Of a stretch of 64,000 bases of DNA, positions 28,268 to 37,824 are shown piece after piece; position 1 is the stretch's first letter; the number at the start of each line of letters is the position of its first letter. Source of the stretch: Chloroflexi bacterium UBA6622 (lineage in GTDB: Bacteria > Chloroflexota > UBA11872). The notes beneath the pieces are model-generated. The model was not told the DNA's origin. It was given only the letters and a program-made list of their open reading frames with translations, and ran no database searches. A program made the translations under genes and the position numbers. The DNA lies in the NCBI GenBank assembly GCA_002433065.1, contig DJHK01000001.1, positions 1 through 64,000 of the forward strand, read 5' to 3'.

Positions 28268-28560
28268 TACTTCACCTTAGGTTGAAACGAACTTAACCAC
28301 GGAGCACAAAACGACTCCGACGACTTGCAGTATGCGGCTGTCGAGGCTGAACGGGCCAGTGCTACGTGACTTGGTCCACCACTTACATCTCTCACCTCAC
28401 ACGTCAGGCTCTCCGTAACCAGAGTTCCTATCGGCTCTAACCGAGGACGCTCTGGTATGAACACGCTTCCATGCATCTGTGAACCCACCGTTAAAAGACT
28501 AAAAGACACAGAGAGCACCCAAACGACACCGGACCCCTTTGCAGACCATCTAGGTGGCAC
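28264..28560 (-). CDS. Possible small exported protein between the two lipoproteins
   Basis: A 98-residue frame starting at a GTG inside the end of the upstream lipoprotein gene (11-base overlap) and ending in a TTGA overlap with the start of the downstream one. The N-terminus has basic residues and then a hydrophobic core (GVVWVLSVSFSLLTVG), like a signal peptide or a single anchor, followed by a polar part with three cysteines (SLTCEV, AYCKSS, SFCAPW). No relative is recognised and no ribosome binding site is visible. The end-to-start overlaps on both sides are the main argument that it is a real coupled gene. Confidence 0.45.
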   Translation of the reverse strand: MPPRWSAKGSGVVWVLSVSFSLLTVGSQMHGSVFIPERPRLEPIGTLVTESLTCEVRDVSGGPSHVALARSASTAAYCKSSESFCAPWLSSFQPKVKY

Positions 28561-29830
28561 ACGTAGGCAACGCAAGGATCTCAGTCAACGTAAAGGCACG
28601 AAACCTAACGTTCCATCTTCCATCAATTGGATTCTCCGGCGCACCTACATGTTGTTCCATCCACAGCAGACCGACGCCAGCATCATCGCCACCCGGAGCA
28701 GCACTTAGCCAAGCATGACCTGCCCTATCGTCATCGGAAATAGAAATAATGCATCGTTCGGCCTCGAAGGCGGCCAATCCGGGTTGCAGAATACGCACCC
28801 GAACTGACCTCGACATCCCATAAAACACCCAGACATTTCCCGAATGATCGATCGTAAGAGCCGTATGGTGCGGCGTCGTCGCACCGAGGACCACGCGGTC
28901 CGACCATCCGGCCTGTCGTGTCCAACCTCGATATACCATCCGACTGGGATTGTTGGGGTATGAAGCGGCAGTGTGATAGATAAGATGTAACTGCTCACCA
29001 TCCGACGTCAGCACGTAGTCATGTGTTCCCGTAAACACATCTGTCAAAGCAAGGCCTTCTGTATACGTCCCCGTGGTGACCATCAAATGATCACGGACCA
29101 CATATACGAGCGCCAAATCCCCTCCTAAAAACACACCCGATGCGCTCGCCGCAGCTTCCTGATTGGGACTGATCGCATCTGCAAACGTCTGAGACTCGGA
29201 CCACTGCGATAGATCGCTCGACGTCGCTTTAACAATCCGTGCACGCCACCGGCTGCCACCTCCATCTCCCCACCCCTCAAGCCCACTAAATACGATGGCA
29301 GGCAGACCGTTCTCATCAAACAACAAACTTGGAATCTTTACCGTGAACGGTTGCCCCATATCGAGCACCTCGACAGGGTCATCAAGCTGAAGGGAACCGC
29401 CAGATGCAATGCCCTTTCTCAAATACAGTTTCATATTGTTTGTATCGGGATAGATCACAAAAACCGACTCGCCGTGCATATAGAGAGCCGCGCCTCCAAG
29501 TGGGACGCGACTGTGGTTGACCATGATGTGATTACCAAATGTTTTTCCATCCGGGGAATAAGCCACAATGGCGTTATCCCCATCGAAGTACAACGCATAC
29601 CAGCCATCCGTATATAAGAGATGCGGGTACGGGTGATACGCAATCGCATATTCATGTTTTGACTCACCCACGAATGTTCCACCAGATGCTGATGACGGGA
29701 TCACAATTGGCGTAACACCAGCAGCTACGTTGCCTCGAATCGGCTCGGTGAATTCAGGTGTGACGCACCCTGCGACCAACATACTGCCCAGCACCAGAAC
29801 GACCGCCCATGACCATCGTTTCAACAACAC
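28550..29830 (-). CDS. Propeller-type lipoprotein, copy 2
   Basis: About 426 residues from the GTG at 29830. That start gives a compact signal (LLKRWSWAVVLVLGSMLVAGC) with lipobox LVAGC. The frame stays open another 270 bases upstream, but a longer product would bury the signal peptide, so I reject it. The body parallels copy 1 segment by segment: GGTFVGESKHEYAIAYHPYP, LLYTDGWYALY, SLLFDENGLPAIVFSGLEG, FTGTHDYVLTSDGEQLHLIY, and a nearly identical end (NVRFRAFTL...LPTCAT against NVRFRTFTL...LPTCAAEA). The pair arose by tandem duplication. A sialidase-like beta-propeller anchored to the membrane by lipid is likely; the ligand is unknown. Confidence 0.78.
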   Translation of the reverse strand: MLLKRWSWAVVLVLGSMLVAGCVTPEFTEPIRGNVAAGVTPIVIPSSASGGTFVGESKHEYAIAYHPYPHLLYTDGWYALYFDGDNAIVAYSPDGKTFGNHIMVNHSRVPLGGAALYMHGESVFVIYPDTNNMKLYLRKGIASGGSLQLDDPVEVLDMGQPFTVKIPSLLFDENGLPAIVFSGLEGWGDGGGSRWRARIVKATSSDLSQWSESQTFADAISPNQEAAASASGVFLGGDLALVYVVRDHLMVTTGTYTEGLALTDVFTGTHDYVLTSDGEQLHLIYHTAASYPNNPSRMVYRGWTRQAGWSDRVVLGATTPHHTALTIDHSGNVWVFYGMSRSVRVRILQPGLAAFEAERCIISISDDDRAGHAWLSAAPGGDDAGVGLLWMEQHVGAPENPIDGRWNVRFRAFTLTEILALPTCAT

Positions 29831-30125
29831 GCGAAAAACTCTCGACCGTAGACCACGAGTCAAGACCTGCAGCCCTGATAGACCACGCCACAACTCGCAG
29901 AATGTAGATGTACTTGTCACACGGTCACACACATGACGCGAGATCTCCATGTAGGACAAACCCTTTTGTATCCAACGGTTCGAGAAATCACGATCACATG
30001 TCCAAGCCATATCACTAGTACTGCCCCTATTCCCGCACCGAGATTCGCAATTTCCCATGACCAATATCCATACCAAATTCGAGCTCTCGACCCCACGCAA
30101 AGATGATTGCTAGTACAGTGCAAAC

Positions 30126-30490
30126 ATGATTCACGTTACAGATACGAAGCTGCTGAGATTTGTTTCGAAAAGACGCATAGGGTTTTGGGGCGTGGCATTT
30201 AAGCCGGGAACGGACGACACACGCGAAAGTCCAATCTTGAAAATTGTCAGCGAATTGCTGCTTCGCCGGTCCTCAACACGATCAAGGATCGTCTATCTGG
30301 ACAATCACGTTTAACAACATCTGCCCAAGACTTTTGCCATGAGCTTGATCTCGTCGTGCTAGGGACCCGAGACATAGATCCGGACCTTCGCAAGCTCATC
30401 TCGAAATCATCCATTCCGGTCATAGACCTCGCATACTTTGAGGCCGACCCGGCTATGGCAAAGGAACCAAACTATCGACTCCTTAGCTAG
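30126..30490 (+). pseudogene. Frameshifted C-terminal fragment of an NDP-sugar dehydrogenase (UDP-glucose 6-dehydrogenase type)
   Basis: The first frame (to the TAA near 30314) encodes RIGFWGVAFKPGTDDTRESP followed by an IVSELL helix, the diagnostic start of the C-terminal UDP-binding domain of UDP-glucose/GDP-mannose dehydrogenases. The homology then continues in another frame (-1 relative) from about 30292: a Q-S-R-L-T-T stretch, then HELDLVVLGTRD and IPVIDLAYFEADP, ending at the TAG at 30488-30490. The NAD-binding and central domains are absent upstream. A frameshifted, N-terminally deleted remnant is the simplest reading. The preceding 295 bases (from 29831) show no further feature. Confidence 0.75.
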
Positions 30491-30548
30491 CAGCGACACA
30501 GCCTCACGGGGGAGTACCTCGTCGAGTTCTCCCTACACCAGTGATCCA

Positions 30549-31490
30549 ATGGTCTGTATCGTCATCCCTGCAAAAAACGAAGAAGCCACCATTGCGCAAG
30601 TCATACACGATATCCGGAAAAGCTTGGCAAGCACCCGCTTCGATCACCCAAGCATCGTGGTTGTCAACGACTCGGTGGATCGAACATCAGATATAGCGGC
30701 AACAGAAGGTGCAATCGTTATCGAAGGAGGCCATGTAGGACTTGGACATGCGATGTTCCGCGGCCTTCGGTGGGCAGGGGGAACCACCTGCACCTACGTG
30801 GTGTCTTTGGATGGAGATGGCCAAGCTTCTCCAAGCGAAATCCCGCGATTCCTTGATGAACTAGAACACGATAGAGCGGATCTTGTCTTGGGCTCTCGAT
30901 TCCTTACTAAAGAATCCGTTAAGTACAGGTACCCACGGCTCAATCGCTTCGGTGTACGTCTCCTCACGTGGTTGCTCTGGTTTCTTTCCGGACAACGTTT
31001 TACAGATTCGCGTGGCGGCATACGAGCCATGCGACGCCAAGTCGTGGGGGAGTTGTCACTCACCGGGACGCACACGTATGTTCAGGAAACAATTCTGGAC
31101 GCGCTCCAAAAAGGATTTCGAGTAGTAGAAATCCCATCCGAGTGGATGCCAAGAAACCATGGATCGTCTCGAGTCGTGTCTTCGATCCCCAGGTACGCGG
31201 CCCACACCTTGCCAGTGCTACTCGTGAAATCCGGGAAACACGTTATAACGCTCGCGCTCATGGGCTCGCTTTTCGTGACAAGTGGAATCGTCTTTTTCTT
31301 TATTGTTCTTACTCAAGAACGGTTCAGATTTTTTGAACTCTTTGCTCGAATCCCAGCCCTACCGCTAATTGCGCTCCTCATATCGGTTGGAACACAAATG
31401 TTTTTCTTCGGGCTAGTGCTCGAACTTCTCCGGCAAATTGGCCATAAGGTTGATCACATTCGATGGCCATCTAAGAGAGACCCCGAATGA
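30549..31490 (+). CDS. GT2 glycosyltransferase with C-terminal membrane helices
   Basis: The ATG at 30549 puts the strand VCIVIPAKNEEATI at the N-terminus as in all GT2 enzymes; the open frame reaches back to 30438, but that part overlaps the dehydrogenase remnant and is low-complexity. VVVNDSVDRT replaces the usual VDDGSTD, VSLDGDGQASPSEIP is the DxD region, and LVLGSRFL, DSRGGIRAMRR and EIPSEWMPRNHG follow the DPM1/polyprenol-phosphate pattern. Two hydrophobic helices (~230-255, ~275-300) end the protein. About 313 residues. Probably charges a polyprenyl phosphate with a sugar for surface glycan synthesis. Convergent with the esterase at 31584. Confidence 0.87.
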   Translation: MVCIVIPAKNEEATIAQVIHDIRKSLASTRFDHPSIVVVNDSVDRTSDIAATEGAIVIEGGHVGLGHAMFRGLRWAGGTTCTYVVSLDGDGQASPSEIPRFLDELEHDRADLVLGSRFLTKESVKYRYPRLNRFGVRLLTWLLWFLSGQRFTDSRGGIRAMRRQVVGELSLTGTHTYVQETILDALQKGFRVVEIPSEWMPRNHGSSRVVSSIPRYAAHTLPVLLVKSGKHVITLALMGSLFVTSGIVFFFIVLTQERFRFFELFARIPALPLIALLISVGTQMFFFGLVLELLRQIGHKVDHIRWPSKRDPE

Positions 31491-31567
31491 CAAGCAGGCC
31501 CTCGACTTCGTGTATGTTCCCAAAAACGACCTTTGGTGTCGCACCACAAACTGCGCACCGCAGGCTC

Positions 31568-31588
31568 CCTGATTAAGCCTTGATCAGG
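31568..31588. terminator. Hairpin between convergent genes, possible bidirectional terminator
   Basis: CCTGAT (31568-31573) pairs perfectly with ATCAGG (31583-31588) across a nine-base loop, and it spans the stop codon of the esterase. There is no clear T-run on either side, so intrinsic termination would be weak. The 11 bases AAGCCTTGATC inside it recur in the inverted repeat after thrB (48982-48992). Confidence 0.3.
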
Positions 31589-32717
31589 ACCATCCGAGTT
31601 GTCCTTGTAACCACGGTTCAGCCGTAACACCGAACCACTCGTGTTCGCCCTCACACACATCATGAATTAGGTTTGAAGACGCTCCACAAACGTCATACGC
31701 CGCCTGTGAAATCCTGACCTGCTCCAACACGTTCGGCAGACCCCGAGCTCCGTTCAGAGGATCCCTTGAACCAGTCTCGATAAATAATGGACGAGGAGCC
31801 ACCATCGCACCAAGATCACCCATATCTACGGCTTGCCAGAGACCTGGCACGTAATTACAACCACACATTTCATTCATATCGAGCAACGAATCTCGATACC
31901 CGTAAAAATACCCACTCACAACAGCCGACGAGATGCGGTCGTCCAGCGCAGCCAACCACAGGGTCTGCAAACCACCACCGCTAAGCCCCGCACATCCGAT
32001 CCGTGAAGAATCGCAGTCATCACGACTCAGAACATAGTCCAAAAGACGCATGAGATCCCAAACCCACATTCCAGTTAATGACTGTCCCAACGCAATGGCC
32101 GCATGATTAAGTGGCGTACATGTGGACGTCATGAACGACTGTTCATCATCCATCTGACCCACAGGTTCACGACGTTCTCCAAACGCCCGCGCGTCCGGAG
32201 CAAACACCACGAGACCAGCCTTCGCAAAGCGATGGGCGTAATCAGCGTTAAATTTTGATATTGCCTCGGCAACCGCCGGGATATCGAACCGGCCCGCCGT
32301 CAGATTTTTCCCCCCACTACCATGGCCATGGACCGCAATGACTACAGGACGACGTTCCCCAGACTTCATATCTTCAGGAACCAACGCGTAAAACGGCATC
32401 ACCACATCTGGCTCCGTGTGAATCTCTATTCGGGACCGGATATAGCCATCACACACCACAGACTCCGTGACCACGGGTCTGGGATCAGTTGTAAGCATGG
32501 TATCGATCCCAGTGATAGATCTCAGATGCTTCTGGACTAACGTGCGCCAGGCTTCAAAAGCACCCCTATCACGAGTTTCAACCGGGAATTTTCGCGCCTC
32601 CCGATCAAATCGAGTCCGTACAGCGTCATGGGCGGGGAAGAATCGTTCAATTTTCGGCACTCGAACATGTGACATAGGCAGGTTCCCGCTCTTAATCGGT
32701 CTCTCGATCACCGTCAT
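31584..32717 (-). CDS. Alpha/beta hydrolase, large acetyl-esterase-like
   Basis: About 377 residues from the ATG at 32717 (a TTG at 32723 and an ATG at 32675 are also in frame; none has a good ribosome binding site). AVHGHGSGGKNLTAG forms the oxyanion-hole turn, CAGLSGGGLQTLWLAA carries the nucleophile serine in GLSGG, and the C-terminal EGEHEWFG supplies the likely catalytic histidine. The N-terminal ~70 residues are an extension typical of the abhydrolase_7/acetyl-xylan-esterase-like group. No signal peptide is seen, so it is cytoplasmic. The substrate, perhaps an acylated sugar, is unknown. Confidence 0.8.
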   Translation of the reverse strand: MTVIERPIKSGNLPMSHVRVPKIERFFPAHDAVRTRFDREARKFPVETRDRGAFEAWRTLVQKHLRSITGIDTMLTTDPRPVVTESVVCDGYIRSRIEIHTEPDVVMPFYALVPEDMKSGERRPVVIAVHGHGSGGKNLTAGRFDIPAVAEAISKFNADYAHRFAKAGLVVFAPDARAFGERREPVGQMDDEQSFMTSTCTPLNHAAIALGQSLTGMWVWDLMRLLDYVLSRDDCDSSRIGCAGLSGGGLQTLWLAALDDRISSAVVSGYFYGYRDSLLDMNEMCGCNYVPGLWQAVDMGDLGAMVAPRPLFIETGSRDPLNGARGLPNVLEQVRISQAAYDVCGASSNLIHDVCEGEHEWFGVTAEPWLQGQLGWS

Positions 32718-32871
32718 GACCAAACAGAATTCGCTTCACGCAGATCCTGAGTCAATCAAATCCCATGAAAAGGCCAAGAATTCCGTAACGCAGATCACTG
32801 TACACCCTCCAACATGTGAAACAATCACCAAATAGAACGCTAATCACTCCTAATAGACAGCCATTCACCTC

Positions 32872-34614
32872 ATGCGGTACATCCTGCTCGTGCTGACAGC
32901 CGTAGGCCTATTGGCCGGTTGTGGTGATACCAGATCACCCACAGGCGAATCGGCATCGGCAGAACTTCCATCACCGAGCGCGTTGATCACCACAGGCACC
33001 ACACCCACAAGTGCGATCCAAGTCCCATCAACCACTGCAACCGCAGGACCACCCGAAACCCCGAAGCCGTCCCCCGAACCGACAGCAACATCAACCCCGT
33101 CGCCAACGGCCACGGCAACACCTAGCGCCACTCCACAACCAACCCCCACCCCTCGACCTACGGCCACCCCTCGACCTACGGCCACCCCCCAACCAACACC
33201 CACTCCGACACCCCTATCTGTCGCTCAGGTAGTCGCCCGTAGCCAGCCGTATGTGGTTCGACTCGAACATGCGAATGGCTGCGGATCCGGCGTGAGACTG
33301 GGTAACCAGAACCTCATCCTCACCAACCACCACGTCATCCGGCAGGCTAAAGATTTGGTTGCGGCAATACCGGATGGCGGAACCGTCCCGCTCAGGGTGT
33401 TGACCGCGGACATCGGCAGGGATCTGGCGCTCCTTCAATCCGAGAGTCCGCTCCCACCGATCCAGGCCCTGCCATGGATGAACGACACCAAACTTGAACT
33501 CGGCGAATCCCTGGTAGTGCTGGGATACCCCTTCCCCGGATCTGAAGATCCACTGCAATGCAGTAAATCAATCACGGTGACCCAAGGAATCTTTTCTGGA
33601 CGACTTAATGTTCTTGGCCAACCCGTGTTACAAACCGATGCGGCCCTAAATCCTGGCGTGAGCGGGGGACTTGCAATAACGTCCACAGGAAACTTCGCAG
33701 GCATGGCCGTGTCCGGACTTTCGCCAACCACTGCGGAAAGTGTCGGATTTTTAATTCCAGCTAGCGAGATCCAAATACGGCTCGATGAATGGTTGCCAAA
33801 GCTTGAGACTGGAGACCTTCAAGCATCACAACACCTGATTGCCTTCGCAAGCAATCGCGACGGAGATCAAGACATTTACGTCATGAGCGTAACCGGTGAC
33901 AACGTCGTGCAATACACCGATACCGAAGGCGATGACATATTCCCGTCCTGGTCGGCCTCCGGCGAGTACATCGGATTTCATAGCAATAGATTTGGAGACT
34001 GGGATATTTTTGTCATGGATCTGAACGGTACCGTCCAACAAGTAACCGATTCTGTTGCGCAAGAAGGTCACGTCGCTTGGTCACCCAACGAAAACGAGAT
34101 CCTGTATACCAGTGATAGTGAAGGTGATTGGGACATTTTCCTCATGTCGTTGGACGACGGCACAGGATATGCCGTCACCATAGATCCGAATTCAGATTTA
34201 GCACCGACCTGGTCACCCGACGGAACGAGCATGGCATTTCACAGCAACCGTGCCGGCAATTTCGACATTTGGATGTATGTAGGAAACGAGCTACAGCAAG
34301 TAACGACCCAAGCCGCAGATGAAACATACCCCAAATGGTCACCCGACGGGACGAGGATCGCATTTGTGAGTGAGCGTGACGGAAACCCAGAGATCTACAC
34401 CATAAGTGAGGCCGGGAAAATGACACGGTTGACTGAAGATTCCGGAGCAGATCTTTTTCCAGCATGGTCGGCAGATGGATCAAAAATCGTGTTTGCAAGT
34501 GACCGCGACGGTGACTTCGATATTTACGTGATGGACGCTGATGGCGGTAACGTCCAACAACTAACCAATAGTCCGGGTCGTGACACGAACCCTGCGTGGT
34601 CGCCGCCGCTTTAA
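32872..34614 (+). CDS. Lipoprotein: trypsin-like (S1C/HtrA-type) protease fused to a TolB-like propeller
   Basis: 580 residues. Lipoprotein signal with lipobox LLAGC (Cys17); a Pro/Thr-rich linker (~45-115); a trypsin-fold protease (~117-305) with His154 in LTNHHVI, Asp184 in DIGRDLALL and Ser264 in NPGVSGGLA, a complete triad; then about six TolB/PD40-type blades (~320-580) with repeats such as ASNRDGDQDIYVM, HSNRFGDWDIFVM and ASDRDGDFDIYVM. No PDZ domain, unlike DegP. The protein should sit on the outer face of the membrane, with the propeller recognising substrates or partners. No Shine-Dalgarno is visible before the ATG. Protease-plus-propeller in one lipoprotein is an uncommon architecture. 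Confidence 0.87.
   Translation: MRYILLVLTAVGLLAGCGDTRSPTGESASAELPSPSALITTGTTPTSAIQVPSTTATAGPPETPKPSPEPTATSTPSPTATATPSATPQPTPTPRPTATPRPTATPQPTPTPTPLSVAQVVARSQPYVVRLEHANGCGSGVRLGNQNLILTNHHVIRQAKDLVAAIPDGGTVPLRVLTADIGRDLALLQSESPLPPIQALPWMNDTKLELGESLVVLGYPFPGSEDPLQCSKSITVTQGIFSGRLNVLGQPVLQTDAALNPGVSGGLAITSTGNFAGMAVSGLSPTTAESVGFLIPASEIQIRLDEWLPKLETGDLQASQHLIAFASNRDGDQDIYVMSVTGDNVVQYTDTEGDDIFPSWSASGEYIGFHSNRFGDWDIFVMDLNGTVQQVTDSVAQEGHVAWSPNENEILYTSDSEGDWDIFLMSLDDGTGYAVTIDPNSDLAPTWSPDGTSMAFHSNRAGNFDIWMYVGNELQQVTTQAADETYPKWSPDGTRIAFVSERDGNPEIYTISEAGKMTRLTEDSGADLFPAWSADGSKIVFASDRDGDFDIYVMDADGGNVQQLTNSPGRDTNPAWSPPL
33151..33186 (+). repeat. Perfect 18-base tandem duplication in the linker
   Basis: CCTCGACCTACGGCCACC occurs twice in direct succession (33151-33168 and 33169-33186) and encodes Arg-Pro-Thr-Ala-Thr-Pro-type units in the protease lipoprotein's Pro/Thr-rich linker. 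In-frame, so linker length can vary by slippage without loss of function. Confidence 0.9.
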
Positions 34615-34649
34615 CCTCAACTGAGCCTTATCTACCTATCGACGACCCA

Positions 34650-34817
34650 CTAACAAAATGGTGTTGACGCGTTCGCGCTGCCAGAGCCTTTACAACGCTC
34701 CGGGGCAATAATGGACAGGTCCTGCCGCTTCAACTCAGAGCCAGATTTCTCCCCGTTTCCGCAAGCTCCAAACACCAACCCACACAGCAAGCCCATCAGT
34801 CCGACGGTCTTACACAT
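34650..34817 (-). CDS. Possible small lipoprotein (55 residues)
   Basis: From the ATG at 34817 the product begins MCKTVGLMGLLCGLVFGACG, a short hydrophobic signal ending in a lipobox-like FGAC, followed by about 35 polar residues ending in Cys. GGGG immediately before the ATG is too close to be a normal ribosome binding site, and Phe at -3 is unusual. It lies in the 324-base gap between the protease gene and the cytochrome gene. No relative is recognised; a chance frame is possible. I see nothing else in that gap. Confidence 0.35.
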   Translation of the reverse strand: MCKTVGLMGLLCGLVFGACGNGEKSGSELKRQDLSIIAPERCKGSGSANASTPFC

Positions 34818-34938
34818 CCCCAAACGCCACGAATAGACACCCGTAGATGCTCGAGCGTTCTGCCCAACGTTGTGGCGCGGACCGATAGAAGACTTGGCAG
34901 CAACCACCATCGACCCATCCGATCGTCACGTGGAGCGT

Positions 34939-35481
34939 TTAAACACTCCTGATGAACGCGATAATATCAGCGAGTTGTTGATCCGTAATCTTTTCGAACG
35001 CAGGCATCCCATTGCCTCCATTACGGACCTGACTACGAATACGATCGTCAGTCAGGTCAGCCGTGGATCTTCCTGCAAGCTTAGGTCCAATGCCCCCGCT
35101 TAAATCAGCACCATGGCACGCAATACATCCATTGGCCGTAAATAGCTCTTTGCCGTTGCCGGAACCTCCCTTGACGACAGCAACAGCCACCGGGGCAGCT
35201 GTGGAAGCAGCCGTAGGAGCCGGAGTCGAAGCCTCGGTAGGAGCCGCTGTTACCTGAACAACCGCCGCAACCGTCTGCGAGGTTCGGGCTGTTGGCACTG
35301 CAGCTGCAGGAGCCGCAGTACGACCAGGCGGGACCGTTGCTTTTGCCACCGGCGCAGACGTTGCGACCACTGGTGACTCCTGCACAGGATCTGTTTCTCC
35401 ACATGCCACCGTGGCCAAAGCGCATAACAAACCGACGGCTACTCCGACTAACCGACGACTATTAATCATTGCTCGAATCAT
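34939..35481 (-). CDS. Membrane-anchored class I cytochrome c
   Basis: 180 residues from the ATG at 35481, chosen over a GTG at 35517 because GGGAG lies upstream of it and the signal peptide then starts properly. The signal region (LVGVAVGLLCALATVAC) ends in a lipobox-like Cys27; a long Ala/Pro/Thr linker (~30-105) follows; then a c-type haem domain with CIACH (Cys119, Cys122, His123) and the axial Met159 in NGGNGMPAF, and a C-terminal helix QLADIIAFIRSV. An electron carrier on the outer face of the membrane. It stands before (downstream of) the acetyl-CoA synthetase gene on the same strand; a link to respiration of acetate is only suggestive. Confidence 0.88.
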   Translation of the reverse strand: MIRAMINSRRLVGVAVGLLCALATVACGETDPVQESPVVATSAPVAKATVPPGRTAAPAAAVPTARTSQTVAAVVQVTAAPTEASTPAPTAASTAAPVAVAVVKGGSGNGKELFTANGCIACHGADLSGGIGPKLAGRSTADLTDDRIRSQVRNGGNGMPAFEKITDQQLADIIAFIRSV

Positions 35482-35592
35482 GCGTTGCGTGCTCCCAAGA
35501 TGTTCAACCCTAATCACTTGTGCGTACGTTCACAAAGTCAATTTCACCCATCCTAGCTGGACCGTCCGTATCACCGCATTAGAAGTTACTTG

Positions 35593-37590
35593 CTAATCAT
35601 CGTCTCCTCGAAGGGATGCAAGTACTGACAGGTCCTCAAGGGTTGTCGTGTCACCAACCACCTCACGGCCTGCCGCGATATCCCGCAGAAGACGACGCAT
35701 AATTTTTCCGCTCCGCGTCTTGGGGAGCGCGTCCGTAAACTTCAACATCTTTGGACGGGCAAATCGACCAAGCGTTTCACCCACATGAGCAGTAAGTTCC
35801 GCCTCTAGCGCATCATCCCCATCGATTCCGGCCTTGAGCGTTACAAATGCAGCGATAAATTCTCCGGTAATAGGATCTGGTGCCCCGACAACCGCCGACT
35901 CAGCAACAGATGAGTGACTGACCAAGGCACTTTCAACCTCAGCCGTCCCTATACGATGTCCAGCAACGCTCAACGTGTCATCGACGCGTCCTATGACCCA
36001 GAAATACCCATCAGCATCACGGACCGCTCCATCACCAGTTAAGTACTGCCCCGGGAATTTTTCCCAATACGTATCAACAAATCTTTCTCGATCACCAAAT
36101 TCCCCAACATGCCCTGATTGACCCCATCCATCTTGATAGATGCCGCGAATCATCGACGGCCACGGACGTCGAACAATCAGCAAACCACGCTCACCATCCT
36201 CCACCGGCTGACCATCTTCGCTTACCACTTCGGGCTCCACGCCTGGGAAAGGAAGTGTCGCCGACCCCGGCTTAAGTGCGGTCGCACCAGGTAACGGCGT
36301 AATCAAGATTCCACCAGTCTCTGTCTGCCACCACGTATCAACAATAGGGCAATTACCCCCACCAATGACTCGGTGATACCAAAGCCATGCGTCTGGATTA
36401 ATTGGCTCTCCCACCGTTCCTAGCAAACGAAGACTCGAGAGATCATGACCGTCTGGATGGTGATCGCCCCAGCGAACAAAAGTTCGGATAGCTGTTGGCG
36501 CCGTGTAAAAAACCGTGACCTTATATTTTTCGATGATTTCCCAGAATCTATCCTCAGCAGGATGGTTAGGAGCACCTTCATACATCACACTAGAAGCCCC
36601 ATTAGCCAGAATTCCGTATACGACGTAGCTATGCCCCGTCACCCAACCAATATCAGCCGTACACCAGTAAATATCATCTTCTTTAAGATCAAAGACCATT
36701 CGTGACGTGTACGCCGTATACACCATGTACCCGGCGGTCGCGTGCACAACCCCTTTGGGTTTTCCAGTCGTGCCACTTGTATACAAAATGTACAACGGGT
36801 GTTCAGCGGGGAGATGGACCGGTGGGCACACATCTGACTGGCCATCAATGGCCTTATCCCACCAAACATCTCGATCGTCGTTCCAATCGACAGCATTTTC
36901 ACAGCGCTTGAGCACCACAACCGTTTCGACCGTCGGGGAAGCATTTTCTGCAAGCGCGCTATCGACAGTGGCCTTCAAAGGAATGACTCGTCCACGACGC
37001 CAGCTGCCATCCGCTGTAATAACAGCCCGGGCACCCGCATCATTAACTCGGTCTCGAATCGCATCCGCGCTAAAACCCCCAAACACCACACTATGCACGA
37101 GTCCGAGGCGAGCACATGCCAACATCGCCACTGGCAACTCGGGAACCATTGGCATGTAGATAATGACCCGGTCACCGCATTCCAGCCCTTGAGCCTTCAA
37201 GCCATTGGCGAAGCGTTGGACATCAGCTAATAGATCAGCATAAGTAACCGTACGAGTATCCCCAGGTTCACCTTCCCAGTAATACGCGACCCTATTCCCC
37301 CTACCAGCATCTACATGACGATCTAAACAGTTGACGGAAATATTCGTTTCACCGTCTACAAACCATTTAACAAATGGAGGTTTCCACTCCTGAAGTTGCG
37401 TCCACGGCTTGAACCACACGAAGTCGTCAGTAATCTCGCGCCAGAATCCTTCTGGATCATCCAAGCTCCGTTGATGTAGTTGTTTGTACACCTCAAAACT
37501 CGGTACGTGAGCCGACCCAGCGAAGTCCGCCGGCGGCTCGAAGCGCTCTGTCATCTCTGAAGCCTGATGTATATCCTGCCCAGCACCCAT
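35593..37590 (-). CDS. acs: Acetyl-coenzyme A synthetase
   Basis: 665 residues, full length for AMP-forming acetyl-CoA synthetase, which activates acetate to acetyl-CoA through acetyl-AMP. The adenylation motif [15 protein letters not shown] is at ~267-282, the WWQTETGG motif (acyl and AMP pocket) is present, and the C-terminal [13 protein letters not shown] carries the lysine that is reversibly acetylated in this family. The ATG at 37590 follows AAGGGG by five bases; a TTG at 37593 is rejected. The region upstream (37591-37824) separates it from a divergent oxidoreductase gene and holds an imperfect hairpin, GAGGCA/TGCCTC. Confidence 0.95.
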   Translation of the reverse strand: MGAGQDIHQASEMTERFEPPADFAGSAHVPSFEVYKQLHQRSLDDPEGFWREITDDFVWFKPWTQLQEWKPPFVKWFVDGETNISVNCLDRHVDAGRGNRVAYYWEGEPGDTRTVTYADLLADVQRFANGLKAQGLECGDRVIIYMPMVPELPVAMLACARLGLVHSVVFGGFSADAIRDRVNDAGARAVITADGSWRRGRVIPLKATVDSALAENASPTVETVVVLKRCENAVDWNDDRDVWWDKAIDGQSDVCPPVHLPAEHPLYILYTSGTTGKPKGVVHATAGYMVYTAYTSRMVFDLKEDDIYWCTADIGWVTGHSYVVYGILANGASSVMYEGAPNHPAEDRFWEIIEKYKVTVFYTAPTAIRTFVRWGDHHPDGHDLSSLRLLGTVGEPINPDAWLWYHRVIGGGNCPIVDTWWQTETGGILITPLPGATALKPGSATLPFPGVEPEVVSEDGQPVEDGERGLLIVRRPWPSMIRGIYQDGWGQSGHVGEFGDRERFVDTYWEKFPGQYLTGDGAVRDADGYFWVIGRVDDTLSVAGHRIGTAEVESALVSHSSVAESAVVGAPDPITGEFIAAFVTLKAGIDGDDALEAELTAHVGETLGRFARPKMLKFTDALPKTRSGKIMRRLLRDIAAGREVVGDTTTLEDLSVLASLRGDDD

Positions 37591-37824
37591 CAAAACCCCT
37601 TGCGTGTCGCCTATTTACCGAAGCTCGAGGCTAGGAGGCCCCTTCACCGACGTCAACTTCCACTGTTGAGGCAGGCAGGTGAAACGCCTTGTTGTGGCAT
37701 GCCTCACTAAGAGAAGTATGTCCCCAACCGGAGATCTTTTCTCAAGGATGTCGGGATGCATCGACATACATGGGCAAGCTCTGGATAATTCACGTCATAT
37801 ACATCCCGCACAAGGAAGACCGCC

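Noticed and set aside
28550..30100. Full 516-residue frame for lipoprotein copy 2
   Set aside because: The extra ~90 N-terminal residues would bury a good lipoprotein signal and have no counterpart in copy 1; the GTG at 29830 fits better.
32865..33203. Minus-strand frame encoding a Gly/Val-rich repetitive protein
   Set aside because: It is the antisense of the Pro/Thr-rich linker of the protease lipoprotein; the repeats come from the sense coding.
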